Below the pieces are notes generated by a model. That model had not been told where the DNA came from. It did not search any database and saw only the letters and a list, made by a program, of their open reading frames with translations. 64,000 bases of DNA from Hydractinia symbiolongicarpus (Eukaryota; Cnidaria; Hydrozoa; Anthoathecata; Hydractiniidae): the NCBI RefSeq assembly GCF_029227915.1, contig NC_079877.1:12833351-12897350 (forward strand), read 5' to 3'. The position numbers and the translations under genes were made by a program. This document shows positions 22,921 through 31,239 of the stretch, one piece after another (within the stretch, counting starts at the first letter, position 1; each line of letters starts with the position of its first letter).

Positions 22921-24000
22921 CATGTATTCGTACAACCCCAAGGCAAAGTACAAATCCAACAGGGGGGATGGCCACTTGGCATCAGGGCCTGTACGTGTCT
23001 ACAGACTCACACATTGAGGTGGAATTCCCAGAGTTTACAAAATATGCCATAAAGATACCAACCAATTTGTTGAATGATCCTGTCAGGGTTGGCTGGACAG
23101 GGCAAGCGCTGGACTACTGGCATATCCAGGTTAATTTCGATACCCATTGCGCAACGACGGCCTTGGGCATCTCTACCATGACGGGTTCCGTACCCCTTGT
23201 CAACTCAATCTTTAAGTTTCACGTCTATTACCACATGCGTCGTCTTCTGGCAAGAATGAAGGTACCCATGCCCTATGACGATGGGTTTGCCTAGTACAAA
23301 AATCCATACTCCACATCCGGGTATGCCCAAGTGTGTCGCGAATACGGTGCTGATCCTAACAGCCTATACAAGTTCATGGCTGTCATGTCGTCACTCACCA
23401 ACGGCCGTTGATGGTGATTGGGCGAAGTTCATTATCCCCACAAGTTAGCGGGTGCCAAGGCATCCTTAATCAGGTCCGGTGCCGACAACTAAACAGCGAG
23501 GCAAATTCTGTTACAAAAATTTGAAGCCATGGTACAACGTCATGAGAATGTAGGCCATGGCATTGTGAAATCCAGAAGGTGTTGCAATATGCCCGAACTC
23601 CGGTCAATTTTGCCGTCATGCCAAGCGTATACATGCTGCCTTCCGATATGAACCTGCGTATACGCAAAATTGTAGGGTAACTGTAGGGCCAATGTAAATG
23701 TGGGGCTTCATGTTGATGTGAATAACAAACCTATTCATACACAGAGGGTCATCAAACCACCCCCAAAGCATACCGAGCATACCATCAGACATGTGGCAGC
23801 TATCAAACCTCCACTTTAGCATACTACAAAACATACCATACCACCTACACTTCCTGATCATACTATACAGGCGACACCATATACACCCCCAAGCATGCCA
23901 TACCACCCACGCCTCCTGATCATATCACTACATCGCCTGAACAACCAACACAAAACCAGCACGAGGATACAAAAACAGCATTGATCACTACCAGGGTAGG
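22919..24000 (+). pseudogene. Maverick-associated structural-like protein with Pro-rich tail
   Basis: The frame opens near 22919-22928 with MYSYNPKAKYKSNRGDGH, shifts near 23015, and continues in the 22968-23294 frame through PVRVGWTGQALDYWHIQVNF and LGISTMTGSVPLVNS. A stop at 23292 is followed by homologous continuation (YKNPYSTSGYAQVCREYGAD). Beyond 23700, repeated Pro/His/Thr-rich codons (KPPPKHTEHT-like) suggest a low-complexity tail. The N-terminal block recurs in Maverick-like loci of cnidarians. A minor capsid or penton role is a guess from its place between capsid-type genes. It is clearly a pseudogene. Confidence 0.55.
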
Positions 24001-24002
24001 CC

Positions 24003-25312
24003 TCTTTATTGCCTATATATGGCTAAAGTAGATGAAGCTTTCCCCTTTCCAACGTGTACCACGACAAACCCAACGGCAGCAGCGATGGCCATGTACAGGT
24101 GTTTTGCTGCGTATTCGACAACGGTTGCCGCTACTCTTAGGAAAAAGGATACAACCGTAACAATAATCCCAGGTAATTTAAAAATTTCCTCATTTTTCAA
24201 GCTGCTTTTCTACAAACCCTTTTTCACCACCCGCCGCGGCACTTCCTCCTGCAGAACCTGCTGTGATAGAACCTCCTGTAACGGATAGTACAATGATGGA
24301 AACCAGTGGACCAATAGCCGACATGATGCTGGCTATAGTTATACCCTCCTCTTTGAAAAGGATTTTAAGCTTCTCGAGCAGGGAGGTGTCATCTGCAGCA
24401 ATTTTCATTAGGGTATCCTTGATGGCATTCACTGTGGGTATATTTTAGAGGATAGTATACCGTGTGATTCAATCTCGAGATCTCTTTTTCCCTTAAGATC
24501 TTTAAGCTTAACATTAAGCCTTTCTATATTCCTATCATTATCAGGATTCCCCTGCCCCCCGGCCTTCTGCTTCTTGAGATCTTTTAACTTGGCCTCCAAC
24601 CTAACAATCTCGCCGTTGTATAACATTATATTGGCCCTATGTAGTTTCAAAGCACCCTTTATCGTTTGAAATTCGATGTCAAACCCCCCACCTCCCCCGC
24701 CAAAGATTGTTGAAGGAGGTCTTCCGTAAGATCTATGATTTTATCCAATTCTTTAATATCGTTCAAGACTTTGTTGCCTTTGTCGCCTTTGTCTAACTTG
24801 TCTGCCCTATCCAACGATTCCATCTGAATATACTCAATCTCCTTCGCTATATCTTGCATGACTTTCTGGGCCCTTGCTTTACTCCTTTTGTTGGGCGTGG
24901 TGATATATTTTTTAAAGCCCATATCTCGCACGTGATTTGCCCTCAAATTTGTTAAAATGGTCCCAGCAGTTAGTAAATCAATACCCCGTTGCTTTTAAAC
25001 TAGATTTGTAATATCTTCATCCTTATAAAAAAATGATTCCCTTCCAACCGAAAATCCTCATAGGGGATCACAAGCAGAGGCCCCGCCCTACTATCCTTAC
25101 TAATTTGCCTGTACAGATTGTCGACCTTTAATACTAATAGTGCACTGGCCGGATGCATACCCATTAGCCATGATGTCTCTATGCTGTTGCTGTCCCGACA
25201 TTGATGGAAGTTGCTGCGTCGATGGAAGTTTCTGTGTATTATCATCGGGTTTATCATCCCTCCCGCTATCCTTATCAAGAAAATCGTGATCAAATACTGG
25301 ATTAGTTGGCAT
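24003..25312 (-). pseudogene. Maverick-associated coiled-coil and membrane protein
   Basis: Starting at 25312 (MPTNPVFDHDFLDKDSGRDD), the frame changes near 25120 and again near 24960. It then runs through Lys/Glu/Leu-rich coiled-coil stretches (24659-24946 and 24429-24650, for example LEAKLKDLKKQ repeated). The last part (24190-24432) has LFKEEGITIASIMSAIGPLV followed by a Gly/Ser/Ala-rich hydrophobic segment. The final part, 24006-24190, is again hydrophobic. This architecture recurs in Maverick-like elements of cnidarians; the function is unknown to me and a fibre or membrane-anchored role is possible. There are at least four frame changes. Confidence 0.55.
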
Positions 25313-25342
25313 CTTTAGTTAAAAACCCCTTATATAATAAAC
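25313..25342. promoter_or_regulatory. Short divergent promoter with TATA-like box
   Basis: Only 30 bp separate the start of the minus-strand coiled-coil gene (25312) from the ATG of the capsid gene (25343). The gap contains CTTATATAATAAAC, a TATA-like sequence immediately before the capsid ATG. Confidence 0.45.
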
Positions 25343-26400
25343 ATGAGTGCATTTGGAACTACTCTGGACCCATATGCAGAAATGATTTTGGTATTAACGG
25401 GAGGAAACAACGGATTCAGATAAGCCACATACCAAGCATGATCAACCGGAACGAAGACCTCTATGTGGATATTCCCAACATGTCCCAGCATGATGTCATT
25501 TTTCCGGGGAGTCTCAAGCTCTTATTTGGCCTGACGCTGATGGGAACAAACACAAAGCGTACCCTAGTCAGCAAAATTGGTAAAAGCTTGGTCGAGATCT
25601 ACGTATTACCCTGAACGGTAACGAGGTACATAATATTAGCGACTACAACACCCTGGCAGTCTACAAGGACCTCTGGCTGCCTAAATTCGATCGGGACAAA
25701 AACCTCATTTTGCAAGGCATCAACCCAAGCGACGGAACGATCAGGGCCTTACAGGTCAATGCTAGTGACCATGTCGGGACTGATGTAGAAAAGGCCATCG
25801 CTGTGGCATGTGAGAACACCTTCTGCATCCTATGGGAAAGATGTGTGAACTGACGAGAGAAGGTATAGCCGCCTTGCACTACCCTACGAAAGGATCCTCA
25901 GAAGCAAAGTGGTCACTATGAAGAAAGCGAATACCAGCCATAATCTCTAAATCGATACCCCTGCAAAGAGCCTAAAAGGCGTCTTGCTACTTTTTATAGA
26001 TCCCGGGAAAGTGACGCCCTAGGCTTGTGTCAATGAGGTCTTTTACAACCCCAAGATTGAGAATATTAGCGTCACGGTAGAAGGGGAGCCTAATGAGTTG
26101 TACTCTCATGCAATGCTCCCCAAAGACCACCTCGAACAAGTCGTGAACTTTTTCAGTAGCCATGACTCGAATGTGACAATTGCCAATTCTTCAATGAACG
26201 ATACACGTTATGCATTGATTTCAGAGCCTTTCCTGACAATACCCTACATGGCTCCGGAAGACCCCTACAACGCCTAAGTGATGGCGTTACGCTCCGCATG
26301 ACTAAAAAAACCGGGGATTTCAGATGCTACGTCTAATTGCTTCAAGACGCTCAGCTAAACATACTAGATGGGCGCTTCTACTCTGTGGAGTACTAGTAGA
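25343..26400 (+). pseudogene. Double-jelly-roll major capsid protein remnant
   Basis: The ATG at 25343 opens MSAFGTTLDPYAEMILVL. After a frame change near 25430 the reading continues through VDIPNMSQHDVIFPGSLKLL and GTNTKRTLVSKIGK. A further change near 25610 leads into GNEVHNISDYNTLAVYKDLW and NLILQGINPSDGTIRALQV. The last third has FYNPKIENISVTVEGEPNEL and ends near LNILDGRFYSVEY. The order and motifs fit the major capsid protein of Maverick/adintovirus-like elements known from cnidarians. The segment between about 25880 and 25980 is poorly preserved. There are at least four frame breaks and internal stops, so no functional capsid can be made. Confidence 0.65.
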
Positions 26401-26444
26401 CCACAATTTGTGTTGTCCCAGTGGCAAATACAAATCAATATAGA

Positions 26445-26852
26445 GGAGACCAGGAAATGCTCGAGATGTAAACAATAATTTCTCTCGACCATTTTAGGAT
26501 GAAACGTAATGGTCAACGAACAAAGACATGCTTCAAATGCCCGAAATCAGACAAGGAGTCACAAGAAATCAAATCAATTTACCATGCTTTCCATAAAAAC
26601 AAGAAGCTGGCTCCCCGGGAGTACCTAGATTGCGATATTGCTACCCTGCAGGTCCATATTGAAGCCCAGTTTTCCGAGAGTATGACCTGGGACAATTATA
26701 GAGAGTGGTATATAGATCATAAGGTACCAATTAAATATAGAGAAAATGACAATACTCCATCGTTTGTCGAGGTAGCGAAAATGCTGCACTACACCAACAC
26801 GCAACCTATGTGGGCGAGTGAGAACATTTTAAAAGGCAATCGTTTCGTGTAA
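26445..26852 (+). CDS. HNH-type endonuclease-like protein with zinc ribbon (1)
   Basis: The 117-codon frame at 26499-26852 has a zinc-ribbon half (MKRNGQRTKTCFKCP) whose first Cys pair (KCSRCK) lies just upstream at about 26455 in another frame. The HNH-like core is HIEAQFSESMTWDNYREWYI followed by DHKVPIKY. Proteins with this order occur in large DNA viruses and Mavericks and resemble homing-type nucleases. A paralogue in opposite orientation lies at 29436-29994. The upstream stop between the Cys pair and the frame suggests decay. Confidence in the HNH label rests on the W-x-x-D-H-K-x-P signature. Confidence 0.6.
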
Positions 26853-26862
26853 AAATAAAATG

Positions 26863-27276
26863 GTGACATTGGCAATTATGGCAGGGGGCGCGTTAATCAA
26901 CCCTAGCCCTAGCAATCAGCCCTAGCATTCAGCGGTACAAACTTCTTGTTTTCTAAACTTGCTTGGGCATGGCGAGGCCGAGAGAAGACGTCATGATGAG
27001 GCCATAAAAAAATTGCAGGACGCTCAGGCTCAATGGGTGCGGGACAGACAGGCCAAGTTGGATTGGTTTAACGAGCAAAGGGAACTGCAACTAAAGGCCG
27101 GTAAAAGCCTTCGTGAATTGGATGACGACATGTATAAATGCTATATTGCTTCAAACGAGAAGGCCCCGATATTGTCCAATTTTTACAGACCCTCCAAACC
27201 ACAACAAGATGGCGAGCTCACGTTCATTGTTAGATCCTTATCCCTGCTAGGCTTCGTAACCTGCAAGTATCTGTAA
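26863..27276 (+). pseudogene. Maverick-associated small protein with charged helix and C-terminal hydrophobic segment
   Basis: The first ATG of the block is at 26863. A shift near 26950 leads into the 26959-27276 frame with LGHGEAERRRHDEAIKKLQ, a long charged helix, FYRPSKPQQDGELTFIVRSL and a short hydrophobic end. This conserved small protein recurs next to the integrase or capsid genes of cnidarian Maverick-like loci. Its role is not known to me. Neighbours on the same strand are the HNH gene upstream and the integrase downstream. Confidence 0.55.
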
Positions 27277-27290
27277 GAACATATTTGACA

Positions 27291-28232
27291 TGTATAATAA
27301 AGAGAAAAGCATCACACATTGTTACCGATGAGAAGGCGGAAAAATTGGGCAATATCTAGTACATGCCAAAAATCTGTGGACCGGGCGCAAAGCTATCAAG
27401 TTGCTTGCGAAGGAGAGTGATCTCACCCACTTGCTATCTAGGCAGCTTATAGACTACCCCCAACGAGATGCACCAATTCGATCTGTTATATATGCCCCAC
27501 GATAGGGTATACGGTAACACTTATAAATACATTCTCACAGGTATTGACGTGGCCTCCAGGTACAAGGTAGCGAGACCTCTACGTACCAAAAATGCTAGCG
27601 AGGTCGCGGACATGATTACAAGGCAGGACCTTTACACTACCCTAAAACCTTCCAGTGTGACAATGGTTTTGAATTAAAGTCAGATGTAACGAAGTGGCTA
27701 GGAGGCAAGGGGGTGAAAATCAAACGGGCTACTACCAAATAGCACCACACTTTCACGGCCTTTGCAGAGTCATACAATAGGGTACTTGCCGAAAGACTTT
27801 TTAAGCCTCAAGATGCACAAGAGTTGGTTTGCTAGGAGACCTCAAGTATTTGGGTTAAAAACTTGTATACCATTGTGAAAAGTCTCAACAATACAAAGAC
27901 TGCTATGATCGGTTTTCATACCGATCATAGCAGTCTTTGTATTGTTGTATTGTCAAAACGATCAAGCTCGACGAGGTACCACTCGCGAAAAGCGAAGAAT
28001 ACCCAGAGGAAAAACCCTTACCTGAGGATGGGTTGTACTTGTATTTACTACAACTGGGAGACGCGCCACGGATGCTTTCTGGAGTAGGAAGATGTATAGG
28101 TTGGACCGTGTAGTAGCAGGCAGTAGCGTGCTGTATTACCTAAAGGACAGTCCTGAAAGAAGCTTTGTGTTGGAGGAATTCATGCAGGTACCGGAGGATG
28201 TTCAGGTACTGCCAGAACATGTGAAGGATTAG
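27291..28232 (+). pseudogene. Maverick integrase (retrovirus-type, rve), broken
   Basis: The region from an ATG at 27291 carries, in changing frames, the N-terminal part (LWTGRKAIKLLAKESDLTHL) and the catalytic core. The first acidic residue is in YILTGIDVASRYKVARPL (27468-27677 frame), the second in FQCDNGFELKS, and the Glu in FAESYNRVLAERLF. The C-terminal part is KSEEYPEEKPLPEDGLYLY and the end is YYLKDSPERSFVLEEF before a TAG at 28230. At least three frame changes and an internal stop separate these pieces. A 28-bp perfect palindrome interrupts the frame at 27886-27947. Integrases of this type insert Maverick DNA; this copy is inactive. Confidence 0.8.
27886..27947. repeat. 28-bp perfect palindrome inside the integrase remnant
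   Basis: The left arm is 27886-27913 and the right arm 27920-27947, with a 6-nt loop TTTCAT. The arms are exact reverse complements, reading CAACAATACAAAGACTGCTA then TGATCGGT on the left. The right arm replaces integrase codons, as if a short inverted duplication had occurred. Confidence 0.9.
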
Positions 28233-28245
28233 TAGACCCCTCAAT

Positions 28246-28285
28246 TTTACCTATAATTTTTACTACTTACAAGAGTAGCAGTAAA
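28246..28285. terminator. Hairpin between convergent element genes
   Basis: Inverted arms TAATTTTTACT and AGTAAAAATTA surround a loop of about 13 nt between the 3' ends of the integrase (plus, ends 28232) and the minus-strand gene ending at 28299. The placement suits a transcription-end structure shared by two convergent genes. No functional evidence is available from sequence. Confidence 0.5.
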
Positions 28286-28298
28286 AATTAGCGTCTGC

Positions 28299-28765
28299 CT
28301 AATCCTCCAGTGTCGGAACGCCCAAATCGTACAGGTCATCCCGGGTAAGGTCGATAAGACCGAAGCGATTCCTGAAACCTTCTACATGCCCATCCTCTTC
28401 AAAACGGTTAAATGCGTGTATGCCATTGGGGTTGTCAATGACAACAATCTCTTCCGCCCCCGAGTAGTTATCCTTGAACCATGATCTCTTCCTGCTAATT
28501 GCGCCTCGCGTGCAATAATAGGGAAGATAATGATATCCGTCGTTATCCTGTGAGGTATGTTTATGATGGATCATGATGACGTTGTCTTTTCCGGAGTCCT
28601 GGGCATTGGGTATATGTTTTTCTCGAAGCCTCGCATTTTCCTGTACTTCGAGTTCGTACCCCAGTTCCACAAGTTGTTCATCCGTGGAACCAAGATCATT
28701 CTCGAGAATGCAGTGTCTATATTCCTGTCCTCGAGGGGCTGGGGCTTATCCTCATTAACCACAAA
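28299..28765 (-). pseudogene. Unrecognised Maverick-associated acidic protein
   Basis: The frame at 28299-28670 is 123 codons (for example WFKDNYSGAEEIVVIDNPNG and LIDLTRDDLYDLGVPTLED). Protein-like sequence continues upstream in a second frame to about 28765 (MVNEDKPQPLEDRNID). One frame change near 28680 separates the parts. It overlaps the 3' end of the ATPase gene in the same direction. Function is unknown to me. Confidence 0.5.
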
Positions 28766-29126
28766 CTATGCCTCGTCTGCCGCCCTGAAATAGCCAATTC
28801 AAGTAGGGGCTGTCAACGCTTATCGAGGCTCTCGTCAGATATCATGTCGTCGACTATGAAGAGACTATCCTCACCTGCCAATAAGGATGACAGTTTCGCT
28901 ATCCATTCAAACAATTGATCCTTAGGATCGATCAGAAAGACATAGGGGTAGAGCGATGCACTTTCCAAATATGTCGTATTCCACCGTATAGTAGGGCACA
29001 GTATGACAATATTGTGATAGTGCTTTTTTGCTCTTGCTCGAGGAGGTCCAGGACACGTTGTGTCTTGCCACAGCATGTGGGTCCTGTAAGGATAGCTGTA
29101 TGCGGTTCCTTCACGACGTCTAACAC
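28745..29126 (-). pseudogene. FtsK/HerA-type packaging ATPase remnant
   Basis: Read from 29126 down, the frame starts MLDVVKEPHTAILTGPTCCG, which contains a Walker A loop (GPTCCGKT). After a frame change near 29010 it continues with ILCPTIRWNTTYLE, a segment FLIDPKDQLFEWIAKLSSLL, and the Walker B region FIVDDMISDESLDKR. After a stop at 28815 the end of the ATPase core (LLELAISGR and RHSLWL) is still readable. The gene packages DNA into capsids in Mavericks and related viruses. It is shorter than intact homologues and cannot be functional. Confidence 0.78.
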
Positions 29127-29400
29127 TTATTGATAGCCCCATTTCTTTTTATGGATTTTCGGGCATATAACGGCGCATATACAACAGATCAACACGCCAC
29201 CGTGATTGTTCACCAAAGACCCACGGCAAGCAGGGCAGAGCTTTGTGTTTCGGGTATGGTATCCGAGGGGTAGGGGATCAAGCACTATCTTACTCTCCAG
29301 GAAACGCAGTACTTTGCGGTACCTCTTGACGAGCCCTGCCTTTTCCTGGATGACAGACTCGGGGGTGCTATGACGAGTTCAGCGTACCGGGCTATAATAT
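29127..29400 (-). CDS. Small zinc-ribbon protein upstream of the packaging ATPase
   Basis: The minus-strand frame ending at a TAA at 29127-29129 reads TRNTKLCPACRGSLVNNHGG followed by VLICCICAVICP and KKWGYQ, a four-Cys zinc-ribbon pattern. The N-terminal part upstream of about 29270 changes frame. The stop lies one base from the apparent start region of the ATPase, suggesting that the two genes were tightly linked. It could be a transcription factor or a virion component; no family was recognised. Confidence 0.5.
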
Positions 29401-29435
29401 CGTATGTGAGCAAGGTATAGAGGGGTCAATAATAT

Positions 29436-29994
29436 TCATCCTGTTGAAACACCCGAATCTGCTTTATCTATTCTGATGGGGTCTACTTCGTGTTCGATAA
29501 CATGCTCCTTGCATTTGGTACGTCGCTCCCCCTTCGCTTTGTCCAGACAACCTATACAACTCTTCGTTCTACTATTACCCCTAATCTTGAACCTGTCCAA
29601 GGTTAAAACATGCTTATATTTCAAACATTTTTATTTTTGGCCTCCATTTACTATTCGGAGACTCGCCTTGTGTAATGTTAGCAACATCAGCAAGCGTCGG
29701 ATACCTCCCTGCTTCTATATATTTATAGGGTATCTTGTGATGAATATGCAAGAACTCATAGTCTTCCCAGTTCATCCCCTCAGAAAACTGTGCTTCAATA
29801 TGACCCCTACATATAGCTATTAGCTTATGTAGAGGCTGGTTGCCGGGGCGGCACTTTGTTGTACGCTCATTTGACACTTTCTTTTTATCGAGGCATTTGA
29901 TGCATGTCCTCGTTAGTTCACCATTACGCTTCATCTTGAAATTGTACATATATAAGAAGTGTTTGCATTTCGAACAACTCTTAGTTCTTTCCAT
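29436..29994 (-). pseudogene. HNH-type endonuclease-like protein with zinc ribbons (2)
   Basis: The frame starts at 29994 (MERTKSCSKCKHFLYMYNF) with a zinc ribbon closed by RTCIKCLDKKK. The HNH-like core follows: HIEAQFSEGMNWEDY and LHIHHKIPYKY. After KMFEI at about 29614 the frame breaks. A second ribbon-like half (RGNSRTKSCIGCLDKAKG) continues at 29436-29624 in another frame. The His-His-Lys in place of Asp-His-Lys is a change from the copy at 26445-26852. The two genes are clear paralogues in opposite orientation. Confidence 0.6.
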
Positions 29995-29995
29995 A

Positions 29996-30027
29996 ACTCG
30001 TTTTTGTCCTTAGGGACAAACACGAGT
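29996..30027. promoter_or_regulatory. Hairpin just upstream of HNH gene 2
   Basis: The 14-bp arms ACTCGTTTTTGTCC and GGACAAACACGAGT (one mismatch) surround a TTAG loop immediately before the ATG at 29994. It also sits 14 bp from the stop codon of the next upstream minus-strand gene. It is one of several gene-border hairpins in the element. Confidence 0.55.
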
Positions 30028-30040
30028 TTTATCGGACACT

Positions 30041-30281
30041 CTATTTGGGGACTATGCTTGCGGGTGACCACCCATTTTTCACTGCCATTTCACGACTCGC
30101 CCTACCTGCCGCGAAGTACGCCACCATCTTAAGGACATCGCTGGTATCCATTTTTTTTTTTACATGCCATTGCATAGGAAAAGTTGAAACTAAGGTCTAC
30201 AACGGTCTCATAGAGCATATCTAGGATCTCCTTTTCTTTTGGCGTTACTTTGCTATCCATGTTAGCCTTGTTTGTCGTCAT
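30041..30281 (-). pseudogene. Small Maverick-associated protein with homopolymer frameshift
   Basis: From the ATG at 30281 the frame reads MTTNKANMDSKVTPKEKEIL and continues to a run of eleven A bases at about 30151-30161. After that run the protein continues only in the next frame (SDVLKMVAYFAAGRASREMA) to a TAG at 30041-30043. One A too many in the run explains the break. No family was recognised. Confidence 0.5.
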
Positions 30282-30366
30282 TTATTATAAAATTTTAAAA
30301 ATTTCGATATTTGGCTTGGCTTTGCCCTTTTGAGGCTCCGGATTAGTCGCCGGCTTATCCGCACCT

Positions 30367-30588
30367 CTACCAAACCTGTACCAAGGTCCCGTACATATAG
30401 ATTGACTGTACGGAACTAATCCCAGAAGAGGCTTTGACTTTAGGCTCTACAGTAACCTCTTGTTGTTTCATTTCTTCCTTTCTTTTCTTCGTCAGTGCCG
30501 CCAACTTGTGTCTCTGCGCTACACGCCCCGGATGTTTTACTGGTTTTGTGATGACTCTCTCTTCTTGTTTCTGTTCTTCTTCACTCAT
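30367..30588 (-). CDS. Short basic Maverick-associated protein
   Basis: A 73-codon frame starting MSEEEQKQEERVITKPVKHP is rich in Lys, Glu and Arg and includes GRVAQRHKLAALTKKRKEEM, then a Ser-rich end. A motif of the type NPGR-x3-G-x-KLA recurs in short basic proteins of similar elements. A DNA-binding or core-protein role is possible but not demonstrated. The start overlaps the 3' end of the next upstream gene by four bases. Confidence 0.5.
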   Translation of the reverse strand: MSEEEQKQEERVITKPVKHPGRVAQRHKLAALTKKRKEEMKQQEVTVEPKVKASSGISSVQSIYMYGTLVQVW

Positions 30589-31154
30589 TTATAATATAGC
30601 ACCGTCCGAGGCTCTTCCTTAGCATCAGCCTCCTCCTCCTTTTTGGTACTGATATGCCGGGCCGTATGCCAAGCAATTAAAATAGGCGCAAGGCACTTGC
30701 CAAATGTACAGTAGACCAGTATGCCCAAGTCTGCGAAGGAGTCTTTAATAATAGGGTCATTATTGATATCATTTTTCAGGGCCTCAACGCTATCCAAATT
30801 TACAAAATTGTTAACCAGGTTGGCATATAGGGAGACAGCATGGGTAGCCAGCGCCCTTGACGTCTTCTCCCCTTTCTCTTGAAGCTTACGTTGTACGTAC
30901 TCGGCATGGACCTTTTTCTACCGCCTCATCAGGGGCCTTATCAACAAACTTAAACGCCCCTTGCCTTTGCATAGGGCTTCCTTCAGTACTTGGCGTTTAT
31001 CGATGGGTTTCTCTATCTGCTCATATTCTGCGGAGGGTTCGTCGAACACTCGCGCAAGATCTGACATTCTCTTTATTGTACGGCGATATTGAAAAAAGCA
31101 AAACGCGATCATGATATAGGGTAGAAATATAGCGATTAGTAGGCATATGTCCAT
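30585..31154 (-). pseudogene. Putative membrane protein with N- and C-terminal hydrophobic segments
   Basis: From the ATG at 31154 the frame begins with a transmembrane-like segment (MDICLLIAIFLPYIMIAFCF) followed by a charged region. A frame change near 30915 leads into VHAEYVQRKLQEKGEKTSRA, then a second hydrophobic stretch (LGILVYCTFGKCLAPILIAW) and an acidic/basic tail to 30585. A single gene with one frameshift fits best; two genes cannot be excluded. No family was recognised. Confidence 0.5.
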
Positions 31155-31239
31155 TTATTCCTGGGCGGACGGCAGGCGGTAGTGACCTCATCAGGTTGTA
31201 CAAGCCTTTTGTCGTGTGCCCTGTTAAGGGCTAACTTGT

